Positions 15,834 to 23,329 of a stretch of 64,000 nt of DNA are shown here, in pieces. Position 1 is the first letter of the stretch, and each line of letters opens with the position of its first letter. A program made the translations under genes and the position numbers. The DNA lies in the NCBI GenBank assembly GCA_035638575.1, contig DASQZT010000019.1, positions 1 to 64,000 of the forward strand, read 5' to 3'. The notes beneath the pieces are model-generated. The model had not been told where the DNA came from, ran no database searches, and saw nothing but the letters and a program-made list of their open reading frames with translations. Origin of the DNA: DASQZT01 sp035638575. Its GTDB lineage: Bacteria; Acidobacteriota; Terriglobia; Bryobacterales; Bryobacteraceae.

Positions 15834-15880
15834 TTCCTCAGGCAGGACTCGAACTTACAACCATTCGGTTAACAGCCGAA
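15834..15880 (-). pseudogene. 3' fragment of a tRNA-Asn(GTT) gene
   Basis: On the minus strand the sequence has a perfect 5-bp anticodon stem TTCGG/CCGAA with loop CTGTTAA (anticodon GTT), a variable loop, a T-arm with loop TTCGAGT and one mismatch (A opposite C), and a 3' acceptor strand TGAGGAA. The 5' acceptor strand and D-arm are absent; unrelated sequence precedes the anticodon stem. It is therefore a remnant, of the kind left when an integrase uses the 3' end of a tRNA gene as attachment site. Confidence 0.7.
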
Positions 15881-16077
15881 CCGGACGTTGGTGCGCAAGA
15901 CCGGCAGCAAAGCTCACCAAGAGTCCCAGGTCACATTGGATTGGGTCCCACGCTCCTGAAACCTGCCTTTCCCGTTCCCCCCCAAAAACCCAGTCACAAC
16001 AATCTTGCTTAATAGAATCATCAACTTAGCTAAATTCCCGAACATCCCCGTAGTAATGTTGTATCGGAGGATAGAGT

Positions 16078-16434
16078 TTGGACTCTTCACGCAGAATTCG
16101 CGCGTCCCGCGCCAACGGCGCCCGCGCTCGCGGCCCCGTGACCCCGGAGGGAAAACGCCGCTCTTCCCAGAACGCCATCAGCCACGGCCTGCTCGCCCGT
16201 TCCATCGTCTTGGAAAACGAGTCGCCCGAAGCCTTCGAGACGCTCTTCTCTCAGCACATCGACCGCGCCCTCCACAACCTGTTCCTCCTGCGCGCCGCCT
16301 CTCCCTCTCCCCCGGCGGTGGTGGACATCCTCCCCGCGCCAAACCCGGGTATACCAAACGAACCTAGTCCCATTTCCGGACACTTGCCGGAAGGCGAGGT
16401 GCTCCCGCCCGCCGCAATCCGGACAATAAAATGA
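16078..16434 (+). CDS. Short Ser/Arg-rich protein of an acidobacterial family, probably internally deleted
   Basis: A TTG start is used because CGGAGG lies at 16065-16070, seven bases upstream. The 118 residues begin with a basic segment (IRASRANGARARGPVTPEGK and then SSQNAISHGLLA). From memory, this is the N-terminus of a 200-300-residue family frequent in Solibacter-like genomes. The C-terminal half (ALHNLFLLRAA, a Pro-rich part, then PNEPSPISGH) resembles the end of the same family. The conserved middle seems to be missing in frame, with the junction near residue 61. Function is unknown. Its stop overlaps the ceramidase ATG by four bases. Confidence 0.55.
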   Translation: MDSSRRIRASRANGARARGPVTPEGKRRSSQNAISHGLLARSIVLENESPEAFETLFSQHIDRALHNLFLLRAASPSPPAVVDILPAPNPGIPNEPSPISGHLPEGEVLPPAAIRTIK

Positions 16435-18461
16435 AGCTCCCATCTCTCCTCGCCCTTCCCCTCCTCCTCGCGCTGGCCGGATGTGGCGCCATCAAAATCC
16501 GCGTCCCCGCCTACAACGTCGCGCCGCCGGCATCGTCCGATCGCTTCCTCGCCGGAGTCGCCAAGGTGGATATCACTCCGCCGCCCGGCTACCCCATGGG
16601 CGGCCACTCCATCGGCGGCAGAATGGCGCGCGGCTATTGGACGCGCCTCTATGCCCGCGCCTTCTACTTTCAGGACACCAATGGCCGCCGCCTCGTCCTG
16701 GTTTCGTGCGACCTCTTCGCCATCCCCGCCGGGCTTCACGCGCAAGTCGCCCAGGAGATGCAACTGCCGCCCGAGTCGCTCATCGTCTCCGCCACCCACA
16801 CGCACCACGGACCGGCCGGCTTCATGTCGTCCGCGGTGTTCAATTTCGGCGGTCCGTTGCCCGGTTACGACGGCGTTCTCGCCGGCCGCCTCAAAGACGC
16901 CATCAAGGAGGCCATCGGCCAGGCGCGTGCGGATGCCGCGAAAGGCCGCGCCGCGAGCGTCGTGCTGCGCAGCGGCACGGCCCTCAACCTCCAGCGCAAC
17001 CGCGCCATCGACGCGTTCTTTCTCGACCCGCCCGCCGAAACCCGGCCCGTTCTCGACCGCGCCCAGGCCGCCGGAATGACCTGCCCGGATGCCGCCGACG
17101 AAAATCCGTGCCCGCGTTACCAGGCCGCCGACCCCGCCTTGCACGTGCTGGAAGTGCTGCGCGACGGGCGCCGCATCGGCCTGCTGGTCTTCTTCGCCAT
17201 CCACAACACGGCCATGTCCCACGACTGCACGCTCTACCAGGCCGACCTCTCCGGCTATGCCATGCACCTGCTGGAACAGGACCCGGCGGCGCCCGTCGTG
17301 GCCGGCTTCTTCAACGGCGCGGAGGGAGACATCTCGCCGCGCTGGGTCATGCAGGATCGGCACGATGTCGAGTGGCTCGGCGGCCGGTTGGCCGGCGCGG
17401 TGAATACCGTCCTGCGCCACGCAGCCGAGCCTCAAAACAGTCCCGCCATTTCGGCCGCCGCCAACAAGTTTCTGGCGTCCTCCATCAAAGAGCTGACTCC
17501 TCCCGGCTCGGGCGTCGGCGAGTTGGGCGGCGCCGAAGATGGGCGCACCATGCTGTACGCCTACGGCTGGCATGGCGGCTTCCGGGAAAATGCTGGCGAC
17601 GTCAAAATGCCGGCCTTCGATCTGCACCATGTCGCGCCGCTCCGGATACTGCAGCGCATCATCGGCTCTCCTGAGAACTACCCGCGGGAAATTCCGATCG
17701 CGGTAGCTTCGCTCGGCACGCTCTCCCTCGCCGCCGTCCCCACTGAGATGACCACGGTCGAGGGCGTCCGCCTTCGCCAGGCGCTCGAGAACGGCGCGCG
17801 CCGCCCCTATGTTGTGATCGGCCTCGCCAACGAGTACATCGGCTACACCACCACCCCGGAAGAATATTTTGCGCAGAACTACGAGGGCGCATCCACCATG
17901 TACGGCAGGAACCAGGGGGACGTGATCCGCAAGTTGGCGGCGCAGGTTGCCGCGGCGCCCGGGCATCCGTCCCTTTCGGTAAAGAAAGCGGAGTACGACG
18001 CCGGTGGCGCCTTCCCCTACCGCTTCGGTCCCGAGTTGTTCGGAGAGCGATACAATCTCTCATACGAGGATCTCGGACCCATGATGCCCGACGCCCAGCA
18101 TCGTCCCGACGACAGCGCTCCGCGCTTCGAGTGGCGCGAGTCCAGGGACGCCGACTGGGACACGCGCCACCGCAGCGTCAACGTCCTCGTCCAGGATGCC
18201 GGCGGGTGGATCCTGGCCGATGACGACGAGGGCGGCGACATCCTGACGGTCCTGGTGGACGCCAGGTCCGGCGAGCGCACGTGGACCGCTATCTGGGCGC
18301 CCCCAAAATCGTTCGATCGCTCGCGAAGTTATCTCTTTCTTGTCGAAATCCCGGGAAAGGGCCACGTCTGTTCCCAGCCATTCCCATTGGGCCGGCCCGT
18401 GAGCAAGGTGCCGATGGATCCCGTCGCCCCCGCGCCCGCCTGCCCCTGGAGGAATCCATGA
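16431..18461 (+). CDS. Neutral/alkaline ceramidase-like lipoprotein
   Basis: The 676-residue protein has a lipoprotein signal peptide ending LALAGC (Cys18) and then the neutral/alkaline non-lysosomal ceramidase fold, which would split the amide bond of ceramides or similar N-acyl lipids with a Zn ion and an active-site Ser. Visible family features: GVAKVDITPPPGYPMGG opening, SATHTHHGPAG (metal His residues), FFAIHNTAMSHD, FNGAEGDISPRW (the catalytic Ser motif), and a C-terminal beta-sandwich. Length is close to the bacterial enzymes (about 650). It starts four bases inside the preceding gene and is followed by a lipoprotein gene with another ATGA overlap and then a phosphoesterase. It may act on self-made or environmental sphingolipids; substrate not provable here. 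Confidence 0.85.
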   Translation: MKLPSLLALPLLLALAGCGAIKIRVPAYNVAPPASSDRFLAGVAKVDITPPPGYPMGGHSIGGRMARGYWTRLYARAFYFQDTNGRRLVLVSCDLFAIPAGLHAQVAQEMQLPPESLIVSATHTHHGPAGFMSSAVFNFGGPLPGYDGVLAGRLKDAIKEAIGQARADAAKGRAASVVLRSGTALNLQRNRAIDAFFLDPPAETRPVLDRAQAAGMTCPDAADENPCPRYQAADPALHVLEVLRDGRRIGLLVFFAIHNTAMSHDCTLYQADLSGYAMHLLEQDPAAPVVAGFFNGAEGDISPRWVMQDRHDVEWLGGRLAGAVNTVLRHAAEPQNSPAISAAANKFLASSIKELTPPGSGVGELGGAEDGRTMLYAYGWHGGFRENAGDVKMPAFDLHHVAPLRILQRIIGSPENYPREIPIAVASLGTLSLAAVPTEMTTVEGVRLRQALENGARRPYVVIGLANEYIGYTTTPEEYFAQNYEGASTMYGRNQGDVIRKLAAQVAAAPGHPSLSVKKAEYDAGGAFPYRFGPELFGERYNLSYEDLGPMMPDAQHRPDDSAPRFEWRESRDADWDTRHRSVNVLVQDAGGWILADDDEGGDILTVLVDARSGERTWTAIWAPPKSFDRSRSYLFLVEIPGKGHVCSQPFPLGRPVSKVPMDPVAPAPACPWRNP

Positions 18462-19036
18462 TGTGGGGCAGGTTGTCAACCTGCGGACCGATTGTCAATC
18501 GGTCCAGGCGAGCGAAGCTCGCCTGTTCTCGCTCCCTCCTCTCCGCCCTTCTCCTGCTCGCCGCCTGCGGCCCGCGGCAGGCGCCTCTGCCCACCGTCAT
18601 CCCCGTGCCCGCGCAGGATTCCCGCTGGGAGATCACGCCGGCCGACCGCATCCACCTTCCGCTCGACGCCGCCGGCCGCGCCGAGTTGAGCGATGCCCTC
18701 ACCTGGGGCCTGAACCGCAACAACAAGGCCGACAACGTTGGCGCCGGGACCGACCCTGACGCGCCCCGGCGATATGCCCCGCTGTTCGACCTGTTGAGCA
18801 ACAACCCCAAACTGGCGGATCTCGAAACCGCGCCTTATAAGAAGTGGTTTCCCGATCTCATGGTGAAGCAGGTCGTGGATGCCCGCGATCTCGCCACCCC
18901 TCGCGACCACGCTCCCGTGGCGCTCAACGACCACACTTACTGGTGGATCTTCTACCGCGACCGCCAGGATCGGCTCACCGGTGTGATGGTGGTCAAGCTG
19001 AACGTATTTCAGGTGATGATCGAAAAGAACAAGTGA
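18458..19036 (+). CDS. Lipoprotein of unknown function, N-terminus partly made by a repeat
   Basis: GGAGGA at 18448-18453 precedes two adjacent ATGs (18458, 18461), the first overlapping the ceramidase stop. The 192-residue product has a long signal peptide whose hydrophobic core LLSALLLLAAC ends at lipobox Cys37. Residues 3-24, including the basic RSRRAK n-region, are encoded by a 66-base dispersed palindromic repeat. The mature part starts Pro-rich and contains GLNRNNKADNVG, KKWFPDLMVKQVVDARDLAT and DHTYWWIFYRDRQ; I do not recognise the family. One base separates it from the phosphoesterase gene, so it belongs to the ceramidase operon. Confidence 0.65.
   Translation: MMWGRLSTCGPIVNRSRRAKLACSRSLLSALLLLAACGPRQAPLPTVIPVPAQDSRWEITPADRIHLPLDAAGRAELSDALTWGLNRNNKADNVGAGTDPDAPRRYAPLFDLLSNNPKLADLETAPYKKWFPDLMVKQVVDARDLATPRDHAPVALNDHTYWWIFYRDRQDRLTGVMVVKLNVFQVMIEKNK
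18463..18528 (+). repeat. 66-base triple-hairpin dispersed repeat, copy 1
   Basis: Three consecutive inverted repeats: GCAGGTTG/CAACCTGC, GGACCGATTG/CAATCGGTCC and AGGCGAGC/GCTCGCCT. A copy differing at about three positions lies at 28795-28860 in the opposite orientation. Here it sits inside the first codons of a lipoprotein gene. Confidence 0.85.
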
Positions 19037-19037
19037 T

Positions 19038-20066
19038 ATGCACGACCAACTTCTCGCAGCATTGCTCTCGGTGGCCAATGTGCGGCTGGTAGCTTCCTAC
19101 ACCGACAGTCAGTTGGGCTTCGGCGGCAGCGACAGTATCCAGGTCTTCATCCCCGATCTCCACCTGCTCTCCGCCGAACGCCGCGCCCACTATGCTTACG
19201 GCACCAACTACGAGGACACGCTCGTCAAGGTGGTCTCCGCGCTCGTCGATCTGAAGAATGAAGCCGCCCAGAGCGGCCGGCGCGTCGTCGTTTTTCACAT
19301 CGGCGATTATCTCGACCTGTGGCGCGAGTCGCTCGGGCCGGCGATCGACCCGGATGTTCCCGACCATATTAAGGATAGCCACGAACAGCTCGTGACCCTG
19401 CTGGAAGACCCCGGCCTCAACACCCATTTCCTTCTCGGCAACCACGATTTCGACCTCTGCCAACTGGCCGGTTACAACACCTGGGAGCGCCGCTTCTTCA
19501 TTCCAGGTACCGCCCCCAGCGTTCTCGTCATGCACGGCGATTACTTTGACTGGGTGGAGCGCGAGTTGCCGGAAGAGCTGCGCGACATCGGCGTGTACCT
19601 GTTCGGCGAATCCCATCTCGCCGGTTCCGCGGTCCTCGGCCAGATGCAGGACCTCACTCACAAATACAACCAGCAGTGCGACTACACCAGCCGGATTCAG
19701 TTAGCCGCGCCGGCCGCGCTCGGTGCCCTGCAGTCCGGATCTGCCGTGGTCCCCGCCAGCTACAACGTCCAGACGAAAGACAGCTCCGTGACCGGCGGCC
19801 TCCAGTTTCTCGACCTGGCCTGCCAGGAGTGTGTCAACGCGAACGCGCAATTCGGCTCTGCGCTGAGGATGGTGATCATCGGGCACACGCACCATGCCCG
19901 GATTGCCACTCAGTCGATGCCCGATGGCAGCGCGTTCGCGCTGGTCGACACCGGCGCGTGGATCGAGAACTGCGCCGAGGCAGACAAGGGCCCCGAATTT
20001 CCCAACGCCCAGATCACCGCGCTCTCCGCCAACCAGGTGCGCATCTACCAGTTGGATCCCGAGTAG
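19038..20066 (+). CDS. LpxH-like metallophosphoesterase
   Basis: A 342-residue calcineurin-like phosphoesterase with the full set of metal motifs: PDLHL (D-x-H), GDYLDLW, GNHDFD, MHGDYFDW and GHTHHA. The GDYLDLW form and the overall order resemble UDP-2,3-diacylglucosamine pyrophosphatase (LpxH) and related lipid-nucleotide hydrolases, although the protein is longer than LpxH (about 240). No signal peptide, so it would act in the cytoplasm or at the inner leaflet. It starts one base after the lipoprotein stop. Together with the ceramidase-like gene this suggests lipid head-group or envelope-lipid processing (inference). Its TAG stop lies inside the left terminal repeat of a small mobile-like element. 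Confidence 0.75.
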   Translation: MHDQLLAALLSVANVRLVASYTDSQLGFGGSDSIQVFIPDLHLLSAERRAHYAYGTNYEDTLVKVVSALVDLKNEAAQSGRRVVVFHIGDYLDLWRESLGPAIDPDVPDHIKDSHEQLVTLLEDPGLNTHFLLGNHDFDLCQLAGYNTWERRFFIPGTAPSVLVMHGDYFDWVERELPEELRDIGVYLFGESHLAGSAVLGQMQDLTHKYNQQCDYTSRIQLAAPAALGALQSGSAVVPASYNVQTKDSSVTGGLQFLDLACQECVNANAQFGSALRMVIIGHTHHARIATQSMPDGSAFALVDTGAWIENCAEADKGPEFPNAQITALSANQVRIYQLDPE

Positions 20067-20287
20067 TCCTATCCCCAAACGAGCAACAAAGTCTGACCTT
20101 ACTCTGGGGCGTCTTGCACGGAGACCGACGCCTCGGGGACAGCCGTCACCGCTATGGAGTTCGGCTTCAGCGGGGTGATCGACGGCTCCATCGTATCTAG
20201 TCCTGACGGCAACGTGACTCTGACCTCCAGCCATGTGCTCGCCGGGCTGACCAGTGGGTGCCACCGGGGATGGTGGGGATAGGACTA
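20064..20287. mobile_element. MITE-like element with 14-base perfect inverted ends including TA
   Basis: TAGTCCTATCCCCA (20064-20077) and its exact complement (20274-20287) bound 224 bases. The outermost TA on each side could be a target-site duplication, as for IS630/Tc1-type elements. The interior has no gene; one short frame (20110-20280 region) reads protein-like (VIDGSIVSSPDGNVTLTSSH) but has no start and may be captured sequence. The stop of the phosphoesterase is formed by the left end. Confidence 0.55.
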
Positions 20288-20361
20288 ATGCGCTTTCGCA
20301 AGTAGACCCGCCGGGCGCTTGTCCCGGTTAGCTTGCCGCCGTTTGTGCCAGAATTGCACCT

Positions 20362-21840
20362 ATGAGCGAGTGGCCCCCGCAACCGGTCCTGTACGAGATC
20401 AACACCGCCCTCTGGCTTCACGGGTTGAGCGCAAAGTACGCAAAGCGGATCACGCTGGGGACCGTGCCAGCCGGGGAAATCCAGCGCCTGGCTGCCTACC
20501 GGTTGGATGGCGTGTGGCTGATGGGCGTGTGGGAGCGAAGCCCGGCTTCCCGGAACATCGCGCGTTCCCATCCGGGGCTCCAAGTCGAATACCGGCGCGC
20601 TCTCCCGGACTTCGGACCGCAGGATGTCATCGGTTCGCCATTTGCCGTCTACTGGTACGCCGTCGATCGGGAGTTCGGCGGCGATGAGGAACTGGCCGAT
20701 CTCCGCCGCCGCTTGAACGAGGCGGGTCTCCGCCTGGTGCTCGACTTCGTGTCGAATCACCTGGCACGCGACCACGATTGGGTGGCCAACCGCGCGTCTT
20801 GCCTGCTCGAGGGGACGCCGGACGATCTCGAATCCAGTCCCGGGAGTTACTTCCCCTGGGGCGGCCGGGTCTTCGCTCACGGCCGCGATCCGAATTTTCC
20901 GGCTTGGACGGACACGGTGCAAATCGACTACCGCCAACCGGAGACGCGCTACGCCATCATCGGGCTCCTGCTCGGCCTCGCCGGACGCTGCGACGGCTTG
21001 CGCTGCGACATGGCCATGCTCGTGACGTCCGGCGTGTTCTGCCGCACGTGGGGCGGAAGCTTCGATCCGCCGGGAGCGGAATTCTGGCCCGATGCGATTC
21101 GCGCCGTCAAGCGCCTGCATCCCGGCTTCCTGATGCTGGCCGAGGTTTACTGGGACATGGAGTACGACCTGCAGCAGCAGGGCTTCGACTACACCTACGA
21201 CAAGCGCCTGTACGACCGCCTCGAGCGGCGCGATGCCGGCGAGGTCCGCGCGCATCTCGCCGCCGGCATCGACTACCAGCGCCGCCTCGCGCGGTTCGTG
21301 GAGAACCACGACGAGGAGCGCTCGGCCGCCGTATTTGGCGCCGAGGGCGCCAGGACAGCGGCCGTCCTGGCGCTGGCGCTGCCGGGAATGCGCCTGCTTC
21401 AGGAAGGCCAGTTCGGCGGAAGCAAGGTGAGGGTTCCCGTGCAGTTGATGCGGTCTCCCGCCGAAGACGCGGATCCGGAAACCGAAAAGCTGTACGCGCG
21501 CCTTCTGGAGACTCTCCGCTCTCCGCTCTTCCACCAGGGACAGTGGAAATTGTTATCGGCGCGGGAGGCCTGGCACGACAATCCTACCCACCGCGCCTTC
21601 GTGATCTATCGGTGGACGCACCGGGAGGATCTGGCGCTGGTGGTCTCGAATCTTTCGCCCGAACGCGCGCAGTGCTACGTGCCGCTCGAATGTCCCGGGC
21701 TTGCGGGCCGCGCGTGGGCGCTGAGCGATGCGTTGAGCGACGCCCGGTACGAGCGCTCGGGCGATGCCATGCTGGGCCAGGGCCTGTACCTGGATGTCCC
21801 TGGGGATGGGCGGCACATTTTCCGCTTCGCCGCGCGTTGA
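20362..21840 (+). CDS. GH13 alpha-amylase-family glycosidase, cytoplasmic
   Basis: The 492-residue protein has no signal peptide. It carries the GH13 barrel signatures: VLDFVSNH (region I), GLRCDMA with the nucleophile Asp216, MLAEVYWD with the acid/base Glu261, and FVENHDEER with the third Asp317. An all-beta C-terminal domain follows (about 410-492). The ASP/GLU triad is complete, so it should be active on alpha-glucans or oligosaccharides. Specificity is not clear; a role in glycogen/trehalose or maltooligosaccharide metabolism is inference. It stands alone, convergent with the SH3 lipoprotein gene six bases away. Confidence 0.85.
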   Translation: MSEWPPQPVLYEINTALWLHGLSAKYAKRITLGTVPAGEIQRLAAYRLDGVWLMGVWERSPASRNIARSHPGLQVEYRRALPDFGPQDVIGSPFAVYWYAVDREFGGDEELADLRRRLNEAGLRLVLDFVSNHLARDHDWVANRASCLLEGTPDDLESSPGSYFPWGGRVFAHGRDPNFPAWTDTVQIDYRQPETRYAIIGLLLGLAGRCDGLRCDMAMLVTSGVFCRTWGGSFDPPGAEFWPDAIRAVKRLHPGFLMLAEVYWDMEYDLQQQGFDYTYDKRLYDRLERRDAGEVRAHLAAGIDYQRRLARFVENHDEERSAAVFGAEGARTAAVLALALPGMRLLQEGQFGGSKVRVPVQLMRSPAEDADPETEKLYARLLETLRSPLFHQGQWKLLSAREAWHDNPTHRAFVIYRWTHREDLALVVSNLSPERAQCYVPLECPGLAGRAWALSDALSDARYERSGDAMLGQGLYLDVPGDGRHIFRFAAR

Positions 21841-21846
21841 TACCGC

Positions 21847-23127
21847 TCAAAAATGCAGGAGCGAGCGCAGGCGCTTTCGGACGCGCTGCGGGAAGCTCTC
21901 GGACGGCTGTTGCGTTTCCGCCTGCGCGGCCGCTGGAGACGGCGGCTTCAGCGCCAGCAGATCGCCGACAGGAGGAGGGGCTTCGCACGGGCTCTCGCCG
22001 GCGAAGCGGACGATGTTCCCCAGCAAGGCGTATTCGCGGCGATACCGCTGGCCGTCCTTCTTCTCGATGCAGACCGAGAAGCCGCCATACTTGGCCGCCG
22101 CGGCCTGGGCCTTGCCTTTGCCGCCGGACGAGAGTTCCACGTCCTGGAGCAGGATCGGCGAATAGCCCTTCAGATTGCGCTCGATGTAGGCGGTCTCGTA
22201 GCGGTGGTGGCGAAGACTCCAGATGAAGACGCGGAAGCTGTCGAAATCGTACGGCGCGGCGCTGCCGATGGTGGTCCAGAGCCAGATGTCCTTCGTCACG
22301 TCCTCGTCCTGCACCTTGCCCAGTGAGAAGTAGGAGACGATGCGGTGCCCTTCGGCGTACTGCGCCACCTCGTCGGGGATCGCCATGGTGAGGCGGCGCG
22401 TCAGCACCCAGCCGGACTGGCCGGATGCCGTTCGCACCAGGCTCCAGTCGTCGGTCGGCATGGGCTTCTCTTCGGGCGGCTCTTCGGGAGGCGCGGGCTC
22501 TTCGTCCCGATCGGTCCTGGAAAGCTCGAGCCAGTCTTCCGGCGGCGAGGGCGGCTTCGGCATGGGCGGCAGCGGATACTTGAGCGGTTTGGCGTCGGAC
22601 TTCTTGGGCGCGGCTTTGGTCTTTTTGGGCGCCGGCGGAATCAGCGGCTTGCGCGGCTGATCGGCGCGCGGAGTCACCACGTGAATCAGCACGTCCGCCT
22701 TCTCTTTCTCCTTGATCTGGAGAAAGCTGGGCGACGCACGGGAGGGCTGCGTGTGCACGTTCAACTCGCTGTAGCAGGTGGCCTGTCCCTGCACGGGCAT
22801 CCTGGCGGCCCGCTTCGCCAGGTCTCTGAGGTAGGCCATGTCCTCGGTGTTGAGCAGCTCGCGTTCATCGGTCCAGCCTTCGACGCCGGCGGGCGTGCGG
22901 ACCCGGAGGAAGCGGCGGCGGCGCTGGAGAATCTCCAGCCGGTCGCCGTGCTGCACCGTGGCAACCGCGGAAGATTGCAGCGGAATGTCGCTTCGGATTT
23001 TGAGGTTGGGCGGGCCGACAAACGCCTCGCCGATGGCGGGCGCGGGCGGCCTGCTCTGGCGGCAACCGCTTGCCGACAACGCCAACACCACGGCCACGCC
23101 GACTTTGCTGATGGGACCGAAATGCAC
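21847..23127 (-). CDS. SH3-domain lipoprotein
   Basis: A 426-residue exported lipoprotein: signal peptide with lipobox SASGC (Cys22), a bacterial SH3 domain at about residues 40-90 (LQSSAVATVQHGDRLEILQR then VRTPAGVEGWTDERELL), a second SH3-like stretch at about 115-260 interrupted by a Lys/Pro/Glu-rich insert, and a C-terminal alpha/beta region that ends in a basic tail. SH3b domains in exported proteins usually bind peptidoglycan stem peptides or other wall components, so envelope anchoring is likely. The low-complexity insert (PAPKKTKAAPKK and PPSPPEDW) is unusual. It is convergent with the GH13 gene. Confidence 0.75.
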   Translation of the reverse strand: MHFGPISKVGVAVVLALSASGCRQSRPPAPAIGEAFVGPPNLKIRSDIPLQSSAVATVQHGDRLEILQRRRRFLRVRTPAGVEGWTDERELLNTEDMAYLRDLAKRAARMPVQGQATCYSELNVHTQPSRASPSFLQIKEKEKADVLIHVVTPRADQPRKPLIPPAPKKTKAAPKKSDAKPLKYPLPPMPKPPSPPEDWLELSRTDRDEEPAPPEEPPEEKPMPTDDWSLVRTASGQSGWVLTRRLTMAIPDEVAQYAEGHRIVSYFSLGKVQDEDVTKDIWLWTTIGSAAPYDFDSFRVFIWSLRHHRYETAYIERNLKGYSPILLQDVELSSGGKGKAQAAAAKYGGFSVCIEKKDGQRYRREYALLGNIVRFAGESPCEAPPPVGDLLALKPPSPAAAQAETQQPSESFPQRVRKRLRSLLHF

Positions 23128-23259
23128 GTGCTGGTACCAGTTTATCAGCCGGCCGGGGGGATGATCCCCAGCGCTCCAAAGCCGGGCATAGACCTACACG
23201 AACGTGCGGGTTGTTGGGCAGGCGCGGTCCGCGTAATCTCGCTGAAGACCCTAGCAGAA

Positions 23260-23320
23260 GCACTCGAATGGAGGGAAGAAGAGTATGCTACGCACTCCGG
23301 GGAGGCCGGAAAACAGATTC
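23260..23320 (+). repeat. Left short interspersed repeat next to the GH49-like gene
   Basis: GCACTCGAATGGAGGGAA at 23260-23277 is repeated almost exactly and directly at 24802-24819. GGAGGCCGGAAAACAGATTC at 23301-23320 is repeated with one change as an inverted copy at 24777-24796. Both repeats bracket the glycosidase remnant. Confidence 0.6.
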
Positions 23321-23329
23321 AGGCCCGTC

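Noticed and set aside
15826..15910. A complete tRNA-Asn gene
   Set aside because: The D-arm and 5' acceptor strand cannot be found and the T-stem has a mismatch; only the 3' part is present.
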